From contig NZ_BNBC01000036.1 in the NCBI RefSeq assembly GCF_014654675.1, positions 64,293 to 98,806 on the forward strand: 34,514 nt of DNA, written 5' to 3'. The notes under the pieces are model-generated. The model saw only the letters and a program-made list of their open reading frames with translations, did not search any database and was not told where the DNA came from. The translations under genes were made by a program, and so were the position numbers. This DNA is from Streptomyces spiralis (lineage in GTDB: Bacteria; Actinomycetota; Actinomycetes; Streptomycetales; Streptomycetaceae). This document shows, in pieces, positions 21,611-28,418 of this stretch; positions within the stretch are counted from its first letter, which is position 1, and each line of letters begins with the position of its first letter.

Positions 21611-22732
21611 ATGATCTCTCGCGTACGCGTCTGGCTCAACCGCACGTACGCGGAGAACGTGTTCTTCATCGATCAGCTGCGCAGAAATCCCTGCGACCGG
21701 GCCGTCGAGATCCATGCCACGCACGGCGACCCGGACTCCCCCGTGCTGGCCGCCGCCGACACCGCCGAGCTCGAGCCGGAGGGCCTGTCCCCGGCCGCGT
21801 ACGCCGAGTACGCCCTCGACCAGTGCGCGCGACGCGGCATCGACGTGTTCGTGCCCCGGCTGCACCAGGCCGCGATCGTGGCGCACCGCGCCGAGTTCGA
21901 GGCGGCCGGTACGGCGCTGCTCGCGCCGACCCCGCAGGCGGTGGCCGTCTTCGAGGACAAGGCGACGGCGTACGAGGCGGTCGGGGCGATCGGCGTGCCG
22001 GTGCCGCCCTGGCGGCGGGCGCACACCGCGGACGAACTCCTCGCTGCCGTGGAGGAGTTGGAGGCGGCCGGGCACCAGGCGTGCTTCAAGCCGGCGTCCG
22101 GCGCCGGCGGGACGGGCTTCCGCGTCATCACCCGGACCCCGTTCTCGCTCACGCATCTGAGTGGTTTCCCGGGCCCGTACGTCCCTCTCGACCTGGTCCT
22201 GGGGGCCCTGGCGCGCGCGGAGGAGCCGGTCGACTGGCTGGTGATGCCGCGCCTGGGGCAGCCGGAGGTGTCGGTCGACTGCCTGACGGGCCCGGACAAC
22301 CGGATCCGTATGGCCCTGGGGCGCACCAAGAACGGCCGGCGCCGGGGTTTCACCCTGCACGAGCAGTGGCTGGAACCGGCCCGGCGGATCGCGGAGGGGT
22401 TCGGGCTGCACTATCTGTCCAACATCCAGTTCCGGATGTACGGCGAGCGACCGGTGCTGATGGACGTCAACACACGCCCGGCGGGCGGACTGCACCAGCT
22501 GTCGCTCTGCGGGGTCAACGCCCCCTGGGCGGCCGTACGGTTGGCGCTCGGCGAGGACCCCGGCGAGCTTCTGCCCCCGTTCCTGGGGCAGGACTACACG
22601 GTGGTGTCCGGGCCGCGTCCGCTCCGGCCGGTGGCGCTTCCGCGGCAGCGGACGGAGGAGGCGGGGCCGCTGCTGCCGGGAGTACCGGCGCCGGGCGGTG
22701 CCGTCACGGCGGCGGAGGCGCTGCCGCTCTAG
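21611..22732 (+). CDS. ATP-grasp domain protein, unknown substrate
   Basis: The product is 373 aa. A pre-ATP domain (RVRVWLNRTYAENVFFIDQLR) is followed by ATP-grasp motifs: FEDKATAYEAVGAIGVPVPPW (K117; given in full at 21 residues as FEDKATAYEAVGAIG and VPVPPW), ACFKPASGAGGTGFRVI (K160 and the Gly loop) and VLMDVNTRPAGG with the metal-binding D and N. It resembles carboxylate-amine ligases of the carbamoyl phosphate synthase-like type. The product is unknown. ATG 21611 has AAAGG 8 nt upstream. It is divergent from the PptH/PptT-like pair. Its TAG stop is part of the CTAG that flanks the second MITE copy, so the element sits directly at the end of the gene. It is not closely similar by eye to the ATP-grasp protein at 6760-7941. 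Confidence 0.85.
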   Translation: MISRVRVWLNRTYAENVFFIDQLRRNPCDRAVEIHATHGDPDSPVLAAADTAELEPEGLSPAAYAEYALDQCARRGIDVFVPRLHQAAIVAHRAEFEAAGTALLAPTPQAVAVFEDKATAYEAVGAIGVPVPPWRRAHTADELLAAVEELEAAGHQACFKPASGAGGTGFRVITRTPFSLTHLSGFPGPYVPLDLVLGALARAEEPVDWLVMPRLGQPEVSVDCLTGPDNRIRMALGRTKNGRRRGFTLHEQWLEPARRIAEGFGLHYLSNIQFRMYGERPVLMDVNTRPAGGLHQLSLCGVNAPWAAVRLALGEDPGELLPPFLGQDYTVVSGPRPLRPVALPRQRTEEAGPLLPGVPAPGGAVTAAEALPL

Positions 22733-22926
22733 GGGTGTCTCGTCGATCAGACCGGATCAGGGAGCGGTGGCTGGTGGTGGGGGCACCTCCCACGCCGTTC
22801 AGGCAGTGGGGGAACATCGCAAGGCGCAGGAGGGAGTCGATGCGGAGCATCGGCGACCGACGACAACGCCGCGAGGTGCGGTGCCAGGCGCCGCGAGCCC
22901 GGCATGATCGGCGAGACACCCCCTAG
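22729..22926. mobile_element. MITE-like element, copy 2 (at the stop codon of the ATP-grasp gene)
   Basis: About 198 bp with CTAG on both sides (22729-22732 and 22923-22926) and inverted ends GGGTGTCTCG / CGAGACACCCCC. The orientation is the same as copy 1. It differs from copy 1 by four substitutions and one missing G in the left end, so both moved recently. It encodes no protein. The preserved stop codon of the upstream gene is the left CTAG. Confidence 0.85.
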
Positions 22927-23081
22927 CTCGATGTCCCACCTGTGCGGCGGCCGGCTCGGATTTTTTTCTGCGGGTTTTTCTGTCCGGGGTGTATCAAGGC
23001 CCGCCCCGACGACTCTCAAGGATGAGGGCGCGACGGGAACACGGGGGACGCCCGAGGGGGAGCGACGGGGGATCACGGGGG
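22927..23081. other. Non-coding spacer with T-tracts
   Basis: There is no gene with coding character here. Runs of seven T (22961-22967) and five T (22975-22979) stand out in a G/C-rich region. No convincing stem precedes them on the plus strand, so I do not call them a terminator. Confidence 0.4.
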
Positions 23082-23128
23082 GTCGGGGCGGCCGGTCGCC
23101 GTACGGGGGAGCGACCGGCCGCCCCGAC
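23082..23128. terminator. Strong bidirectional terminator hairpin
   Basis: An 18-bp perfect inverted repeat (23082-23099 and 23111-23128) begins GTCGGGGCGGCCGG and has an 11-nt loop. It lies between the convergent ATP-grasp and GH4 genes and can end transcripts from both sides. There is no T-tract. Confidence 0.75.
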
Positions 23129-23196
23129 GCATGTCATGGCTCGCGGCTCCTCGAGATGCGCCGGGCCGGCGCTCCCAGAGACACCGCGGGCCGCGG

Positions 23197-24534
23197 CTAC
23201 TTGAGGTACGCCAGGCCGGGGTGGACCCCCATGTAGTCCTCGACCAGCCCGCGGGCCACGTTCACCGAGTCGACCAGCGGGTGCAGCGCGAAGGCCTTCA
23301 CCGCCGTCTCCCGGGAACCTGACTCGGCGGCGGCGAGCACCTCGCGCTCGACCGCCTTGACCGCGCAGACCAGGCCGGTGGCGTGGCCGGGCAGCGGCTC
23401 GACCGACACCGGGTGCGCGCCGCCCGCGTCGACCAGGCAGGGGACCTCGACGACGGCCTCGGAGTCCAGCGCCGACAGGGTGCCGCGATTGCGGACGTTG
23501 AGGATCAGCGTGGTGCGCTCGTCGCGGGCGATGGCCCGCATCAGGGCCAGAGCCACCTTCTCGTAGCCGCCCGAGAGGTCTTCGGCCTCCCGCTCCCCCG
23601 CGCCGGCCGTCCGGCGGTTCTCGGCCATGTAGGTGGCCTCGCGCTCGTGGCGGGTGCGGTTCCAGGTGTCGAGCGCCGGGGCGCCGGGGTCCCGCAACTC
23701 CTCGTAGAAGCGGGCCTGCTGGTGGTGGAGGAACGCGCCGCGGGTCTGCTCGGCCTGCCGGTAGGCGCGCACGGTCTCGCGGTTGAAGTAGTAGTAGTGC
23801 AGGTACTCGTTGGGGATCGCGCCCAGCGAGCGCAGCCAGTCCGCGCCGAACAGGCGGCCCTCCTCGAAGGAGCCGAGCATGGCGGGGTCGGCGAGCAGAC
23901 GCGGCAGCTGGTCGCGGCCGGCGACGCGCAGCCCCCGCACCCAGCCGAGGTGGTTGAGGCCCGCGTAGTCGATCCACGCCGTGCCCGGGTCCACACCGAG
24001 TGCGCGGGCGATACGGCGGCCGAGGCCCACCGGCGAGTCGCAGATGCCGATGACACGGTCGCCCAGGTGGCGGGACATGGCCTCGGTGACCAGTCCGGCC
24101 GGGTTGGTGAAGTTGATGAGCCAGGCGTCGGGCGCGAGACGGGCCACCCGGCGGGCGATGTCGACGGCGACGGGCACCGTGCGCAGGCCGTAGGCGATGC
24201 CGCCGGCGCCGACGGTCTCCTGGCCGAGCACACCGTGGGCGAGCGCCACCCGTTCGTCCTGGGCGCGGCCCTCCAGACCGCCCACGCGGATCGCGGAGAA
24301 CACGAAGTCGGCGCCGCGCAGCGCCTCGTCCAGGTCGGTCGTGGCGCGGACCCCGGGCGCGTCCGGCACCCCGGCGGCCTGTTCGGCGAGCACCCGGCTC
24401 ACCGCGTTCAGCCGGCCGGCGTCGAGGTCGTGCAGGACGACCTCGGTGACCCGGCCCTCGGCACGGTCGCCCAGCAGTGCCCCGTACACGAGCGGCACCC
24501 TGAATCCGCCGCCGCCCAGAATCGTCAGCCTCAC
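23197..24534 (-). CDS. GH4 family 6-phospho-beta-glucosidase
   Basis: The product is 445 aa, the usual family size. The N-terminus is a Rossmann fold for NAD (LTILGGGGFRVPLVYGALL). GH4 metal ligands are visible: C165 in GICDSPVGLGRRI and H195 in AGLNHLGWVRGL, with the NFTNPAGLVTEA segment (141-152). GH4 enzymes split 6-phospho-glycosides by a redox mechanism using NAD and Mn, in the cytosol. Whether the substrate is phosphorylated cellobiose-type sugar or another glycoside cannot be read. The start is GTG 24534, with GGAAGGG 6 nt upstream. It is a single gene, divergent from a secreted protein. The neighbouring GH16 glucanase suggests beta-glucan use (inference). Confidence 0.92.
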   Translation of the reverse strand: MRLTILGGGGFRVPLVYGALLGDRAEGRVTEVVLHDLDAGRLNAVSRVLAEQAAGVPDAPGVRATTDLDEALRGADFVFSAIRVGGLEGRAQDERVALAHGVLGQETVGAGGIAYGLRTVPVAVDIARRVARLAPDAWLINFTNPAGLVTEAMSRHLGDRVIGICDSPVGLGRRIARALGVDPGTAWIDYAGLNHLGWVRGLRVAGRDQLPRLLADPAMLGSFEEGRLFGADWLRSLGAIPNEYLHYYYFNRETVRAYRQAEQTRGAFLHHQQARFYEELRDPGAPALDTWNRTRHEREATYMAENRRTAGAGEREAEDLSGGYEKVALALMRAIARDERTTLILNVRNRGTLSALDSEAVVEVPCLVDAGGAHPVSVEPLPGHATGLVCAVKAVEREVLAAAESGSRETAVKAFALHPLVDSVNVARGLVEDYMGVHPGLAYLK

Positions 24535-24681
24535 CCTCGCACCCTTCCCGACACCGCCGCCTCGCCCCCTCCCGGAACCCTACTGTTCACCTGCGACGCC
24601 TCCCGACAACGGTGACGGACGGCCCGCCCCATGGTTCCATTCGAACGCCATCCTCACCTTCGTCGATTCGGCAGGTACCTG

Positions 24682-25527
24682 ATGAGACGTCAACTCTTCG
24701 TCCTGGCCGCCTTAGGCGCGGCCGTCACCCTCGGTGCGGCCACGTCGCCGGCGTCGGCGGCCACGCCGGTCTGGCAGGAGACGGGCACGGCGTACGTCGA
24801 CTCGCTCGGCGGCGGGCAGGGGCTCGCCAGCCGCGCGGACGGCTCGCTGCTGCACCGCGGGCTCGGCTCGATCCCGCTGGACCTGCGCATCAAGGGCTGG
24901 AACCACGTCGGGGACCCGGACATCGCACAGGGATACGTGTTCGACGCCTACCAGGGCTCGGACACCGCAACGTCCAAGATGTTCGCGGTGACCACCCCGT
25001 CCGGCAAGCGCTACGAGTACGTCCACACGCTCGACGCGGGCGAGAAGCTGAACAACTCCTTCGCCTCCGTCTCGCCGGACGGCCAGTGGCTGGTGTCGGG
25101 CGAGTGGGGCGACCAGAACCGGCTCCAGGTCTTTCCGGCTCCCCTGCTCAACGCGGCCACCCCGCGCACGGGCGGTGCGCTGCCACAGACCCCGCAGATC
25201 ACGCTCGACAAGCCCGTACGCGACATCCAGGGCTGCGACTTCGTCAACGACACCCGGCTGGTGTGCGCCTCGGACGACGGCTCGAAGGAACTCTTCCCCG
25301 AGGACCGGCCGCTGCTCCAGGTGGACCTGACGCACCGGCTGGACGGCGGCCCCGTCACCGGCCATGTCACCAGCCTGTTCGCACTGCCGCAGCGCAGCGT
25401 GTGCAGTGGCACGTTCGAGGCCGAGGGCGTGGACTACGACGCGGCACGCGGCACCCTGCGCGCCGAGGTCGTCCCACCGGGCGTGTGCCAGGTGGCGACG
25501 ACCGTCTACACCTATCGCCTGCAGTAG
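24682..25527 (+). CDS. Secreted protein of unknown function with a TTA codon
   Basis: The product is 281 aa. There is a typical Sec signal (MRRQLFVLAALGAAVTLG, cleavage likely after ASA near residue 27). The mature part is beta-rich with a propeller-like look: FASVSPDGQWLVSGEWGDQNRLQVF (in parts: FASVSPDGQWLVSG and EWGDQNRLQVF), DIQGCDFVNDTRLVCASDDG and LLQVDLTHRLDGG. Two Cys pairs could form disulfides. I do not recognise a named family. Leu11 in the signal peptide is encoded by TTA (24712-24714), which in Streptomyces needs the developmentally controlled bldA tRNA. ATG 24682 has AGG 6 nt upstream; an earlier in-frame ATG at 24631 would spoil the signal peptide. The gene is followed by a clear hairpin. 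Confidence 0.8.
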   Translation: MRRQLFVLAALGAAVTLGAATSPASAATPVWQETGTAYVDSLGGGQGLASRADGSLLHRGLGSIPLDLRIKGWNHVGDPDIAQGYVFDAYQGSDTATSKMFAVTTPSGKRYEYVHTLDAGEKLNNSFASVSPDGQWLVSGEWGDQNRLQVFPAPLLNAATPRTGGALPQTPQITLDKPVRDIQGCDFVNDTRLVCASDDGSKELFPEDRPLLQVDLTHRLDGGPVTGHVTSLFALPQRSVCSGTFEAEGVDYDAARGTLRAEVVPPGVCQVATTVYTYRLQ

Positions 25528-25544
25528 GCGACCGCTCTCGCCGT

Positions 25545-25577
25545 CCCGGCCACGCGTGCTTCCTCCGCGTGGCCGGG
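25545..25577 (+). terminator. Terminator hairpin after the secreted protein gene
   Basis: CCCGGCCACGCG (25545-25556) pairs with CGCGTGGCCGGG (25566-25577) around a 9-nt loop, 17 bp after the stop codon. Confidence 0.65.
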
Positions 25578-25712
25578 CACGGGCACATCAGGCTCCGGCG
25601 GGGGCCGCCCCAGTGCGCCGGCCGCCACCACCGGACCCCGGGACAACCCGGAAATCTCCGCCTTCATCACCTGAACTCCCGTGCCCGCGAAGGACTTTCC
25701 TTGCTTTAACTC

Positions 25713-25741
25713 TTGACGACCGGGGTGCCCGGGAGCACATT
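25713..25741 (+). promoter_or_regulatory. Putative promoter of the GH16 gene
   Basis: TTGACG (25713-25718), a 17-bp spacer and CACATT (25736-25741) are seen. The LacI-type operator starts 16 bp after the -10 box, so a bound repressor would block transcription. Confidence 0.45.
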
Positions 25742-25756
25742 GGCGGCGCGCACCGC

Positions 25757-25772
25757 CTGAGAGCGCTCTCAG
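25757..25772. promoter_or_regulatory. LacI-family operator (CebR-like) upstream of the GH16 gene
   Basis: CTGAGAGCGCTCTCAG is a perfect 16-bp palindrome. Its core GAGCGCTC is shared with the CebR operator TGGGAGCGCTCCCA of Streptomyces cellulose genes. It lies 41 bp before the ATG of the glucanase gene. Confidence 0.75.
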
Positions 25773-25813
25773 AACTCTCCGATCCCACCACTCCGTACCG
25801 AGAGGCACCCCCC

Positions 25814-27241
25814 ATGAGTGAATCCTCCGGCACATCCGCCGGCATACGTGCCGGCGCCCACCGCAGACGGCGCTCCGTGCGGCGGGCGCTCGTCGCGGTC
25901 CTCGGCACGCTGGGCCTGGCGGCGGCCGCGGCGACCGTCGCGACACTGCCCGCGAACGCCTCCGCCCCCACGCCCCCGTCGGGCTGGTCGCAGGTCTTCC
26001 TCGACGACTTCAACGGCTCCGCCGGCTCCGGTGTCGACACGGCCAACTGGCTGTACGACACGGGCACCTCGTATCCGGGCGGCGCCGCCAACTGGGGCAC
26101 CGGCGAGGTCGAGTCGATGACCTCCTCCACCAGCAACGTCTCGCTCGACGGCAACGGCAACCTGCTCATCACCCCGCGCCGGGACGCCTCCGGCCACTGG
26201 ACCTCGGGCCGCATCGAGACCACCCGCACCGACTTCCAGCCGCCGGCCGGCGGCAAGCTGCGCGTGCAGGCCCGGATCCAGATGCCGAACGTCACCGGCG
26301 CCGCGGCCAAGGGCTACTGGCCCGCCTTCTGGATGCTGGGCTCGCCCTTCCGCGGCAACTACCAGAACTGGCCGGGCGTCGGCGAGCTGGACGTCATGGA
26401 GAACGTCCAGGGCCTGAACACCGACTGGGCGACCATGCACTGCGGCACCAACCCGGGCGGCCCCTGCAACGAGACGTCCGGCATCGGCGGTTCCACCTCC
26501 TGCGCCGGCACCACCTGCCAGGCCGGCTTCCACACCTACGCGATGGAGTGGGACCGGTCGACCAGCCCCGAGGAGATCCGCTTCTACCTCGACGGCGTCA
26601 ACTTCCACACCGTGAAGGCCAATCAGGTCGACGCGACGACCTGGGCGAACGCCACCAACCACGGCTACTTCATCATCCTGAACGTGGCCATGGGCGGCGG
26701 CTTCCCCGGCGCGTTCGGCGGCGGCCCGGACGGCGGCACCGAGCCCGGCCACCCGATGGTGGTGGACTACGTCCAGGTGCTCCAGTCCTCGGGCGGCGGG
26801 GGCGGCACCACTCCCCCGCCCTCCGGCAACCGCGACGCCTACAGCCCCGTACAGGCCGAGTCCTACGACGGCCAGAGCGGCGTGAACATCGAGTCCACCA
26901 CGGACAGCGGCGGCGGCCAGGACATCGGGTCGATCGCGAACGGCGACTGGGCGCTCTACAAGGGCGTCAACTTCGGCTCGACGGCGGCGAAGCAGTTCTA
27001 CGCCCGGGTCGCGAGCGGCGCTGCGGGCGGGGTCAGCGGGCTGGTCGAGGTGCGTCTGGACAGCCGTACCAGCACCCCGGTCGGCAGCTTCGCGTTGGCC
27101 AACACCGGCGGCTGGCAGTCCTGGCGGACGGTCCCGGCGAACATCTCCGCGGTGACCGGCACCCACGACGTCTATCTCACCTTCACGAGCGGCCAGCCGG
27201 CGGACTTCGTGAACGTCAACTGGTTCGACTTCGGCCACTGA
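25814..27241 (+). CDS. Secreted GH16 endo-beta-1,3-glucanase with CBM6
   Basis: The product is 475 aa. It has a long signal peptide (Arg-rich start, hydrophobic core ALVAVLGTLGLAAAAATVA, cleavage near ANAS at residue 50). The GH16 catalytic domain covers about 57-335, with the active-site motif GELDVMENV (E191, D193, E196). A Gly/Thr/Pro linker (GGGGGTTPPPSG) leads to a CBM6 domain of about 125 residues (VQAESYDGQSGVNIES, IANGDWALYKGVNFGS, VNVNWFDFGH). Laminarin-type beta-1,3-glucan is the probable target by family, and the CBM6 should bind the polymer. ATG 25814 has GAGAGG 8 nt upstream. The upstream LacI-type palindrome points to sugar-induced expression. It is a single-gene unit closed by a strong hairpin. 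Confidence 0.93.
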   Translation: MSESSGTSAGIRAGAHRRRRSVRRALVAVLGTLGLAAAAATVATLPANASAPTPPSGWSQVFLDDFNGSAGSGVDTANWLYDTGTSYPGGAANWGTGEVESMTSSTSNVSLDGNGNLLITPRRDASGHWTSGRIETTRTDFQPPAGGKLRVQARIQMPNVTGAAAKGYWPAFWMLGSPFRGNYQNWPGVGELDVMENVQGLNTDWATMHCGTNPGGPCNETSGIGGSTSCAGTTCQAGFHTYAMEWDRSTSPEEIRFYLDGVNFHTVKANQVDATTWANATNHGYFIILNVAMGGGFPGAFGGGPDGGTEPGHPMVVDYVQVLQSSGGGGGTTPPPSGNRDAYSPVQAESYDGQSGVNIESTTDSGGGQDIGSIANGDWALYKGVNFGSTAAKQFYARVASGAAGGVSGLVEVRLDSRTSTPVGSFALANTGGWQSWRTVPANISAVTGTHDVYLTFTSGQPADFVNVNWFDFGH

Positions 27242-27258
27242 CCGTCACTCCGGCACCC

Positions 27259-27286
27259 AGGGGCCTCACGCGCGCGTGAGGCCCCT
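27259..27286. terminator. Perfect 28-nt palindromic terminator
   Basis: Positions 27259-27286 are a perfect palindrome centred at 27272/27273 (outer arm AGGGGCCTCACG), followed by CCCCTTT. It lies between the convergent GH16 and AraC-type genes. Confidence 0.75.
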
Positions 27287-27340
27287 CCCCTTTGCGCGCG
27301 GCCCTGTACGGCTCACCCCCGTGCGCGCGGCCCCGTGCGT

Positions 27341-28252
27341 TCAGCGCAGCTCCGCCCGGAAGGCCACCGGTGTCTGCCCCGTGCGCAGCTGGAAGAACTT
27401 CGAGAAGTTGGCGGCGTCGGCGAAGCCGACGGCCGCGCCCACCCGGCCGATCGGCAGGTCGGTGTGGGCGAGCAGGCGCTTGGCCTCCAGGACGACACGT
27501 TTGTCGATGAATCCCTTGGGGGTCTCGCCGGTGGCGGCGCGGACCGCGCGGACGAGGGTGCGGCGGGAGTAGCCGAGGGCGTCGGCGTAGGCGCTGACGC
27601 TGTGGTTGGTGGTGAACCCCTGCTCGACCGCCTCGCGGAACAGGGTGAAGGTGGTGTCCGCCTGGTCCCGGGCCGCCTGGGCGGAGCTGGCCGCGAGATG
27701 GGCCAGGCGCAGCAGGAACGCGGTGAGCGAGTGGCGCAGCACCGCGGTGTGCAGGCTCAGCGGAAGGGTCTCGGTGTCCTCGTACTCGCGGCGCAACTGG
27801 GCGAGCGAGGCGGTCAGGGCGGCGCGTTGGGCCTCGTCGGGGCGGAGCAGGGGCGGCAGGTCGTAGCGGTACAGGCCGGTGGCCTCGACCGTGGCGCGGG
27901 GCAGGAAGCCGGGCTGCATGGTCAGGACGGTTCCGCGGTACTCGCTCGCACGGGAGAAGCGATGGACCTGTCCGGGGCGGATCCACAGCACGTCGCCGGC
28001 CGCGGCCTCGTACTCGGCGAAGTCGATCATGTGCCGCACGGGGCCGTCGCTGAACAGCATGACCACGTGGAAGTCGATGCGGTGGACGCGGTGGAGAGGA
28101 GCCTCGGCGTGCCAGGTGTGCCCGGTGCCCATGGGACCTATCTGCAGCCCGACTCCGAGCAGGCTGAGGTCGACGGGGAAGGGGAAGGTCCTGATTCCCT
28201 CTCCGTCGCCGTGCCCGGCGACCGGACCGTCCTGGGTGGTTGCGTCCGCCAT
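27341..28252 (-). CDS. AraC-family transcriptional regulator
   Basis: The product is 303 aa. The N-terminal half is a cupin-like sensing domain (HRIDFHVVMLFSDG, AAAGDVLWIRPGQVHRFSRA). The C-terminal 100 residues hold the two AraC helix-turn-helix motifs: SVSAYADALGYSRRTLVRAVRAATGETPKGFI (in parts: SVSAYADALGYSRRTLVRAV and ATGETPKGFI) and PIGRVGAAVGFADAANFSKFFQLRTGQTP (in parts: IGRVGAAVGFADAANFSKFF and QLRTGQTPVAF). A sugar or related metabolite is a likely effector. It is divergent from tkt, so it may control the pentose phosphate operon or its own sugar response; neither is shown by sequence. ATG 28252 is preceded by AAGG at a short distance of 2 nt, so the start is only fairly sure. Confidence 0.9.
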   Translation of the reverse strand: MADATTQDGPVAGHGDGEGIRTFPFPVDLSLLGVGLQIGPMGTGHTWHAEAPLHRVHRIDFHVVMLFSDGPVRHMIDFAEYEAAAGDVLWIRPGQVHRFSRASEYRGTVLTMQPGFLPRATVEATGLYRYDLPPLLRPDEAQRAALTASLAQLRREYEDTETLPLSLHTAVLRHSLTAFLLRLAHLAASSAQAARDQADTTFTLFREAVEQGFTTNHSVSAYADALGYSRRTLVRAVRAATGETPKGFIDKRVVLEAKRLLAHTDLPIGRVGAAVGFADAANFSKFFQLRTGQTPVAFRAELR

Positions 28253-28341
28253 GTCCTTCTCGTACCGCCTTCGTCGCCCGCCGCGCGGTCTCGCCCGGCA
28301 GGTCGTGTCCCACTTTCACCACAGCCTGACACGAACAGACC

Positions 28342-28365
28342 TTCCATGGAAAAAGTCAGACTTTT
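28342..28365. promoter_or_regulatory. Two adjoining palindromes in the AraC-tkt divergent region
   Basis: TTCCATGGAA (28342-28351) is a perfect 10-bp palindrome. AAAAGTCAGACTTTT (28351-28365) is a perfect 7+7 inverted repeat around one central A. They are unusually A/T-rich for this genome and lie 54 bp before the tkt start, so they are strong operator candidates for the divergent genes. AraC proteins usually bind direct repeats, so another repressor may be involved. Confidence 0.55.
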
Positions 28366-28418
28366 AAGTTCGAACGCGTCCGGCTACCAATCCTGCTTCT
28401 TTCGAGGACTTCTTGAAA

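Noticed and set aside
22961..22979. Rho-independent terminator at the T-tracts
   Set aside because: No stable stem lies directly upstream on the plus strand; the strong hairpin at 23082-23128 serves the convergent genes.
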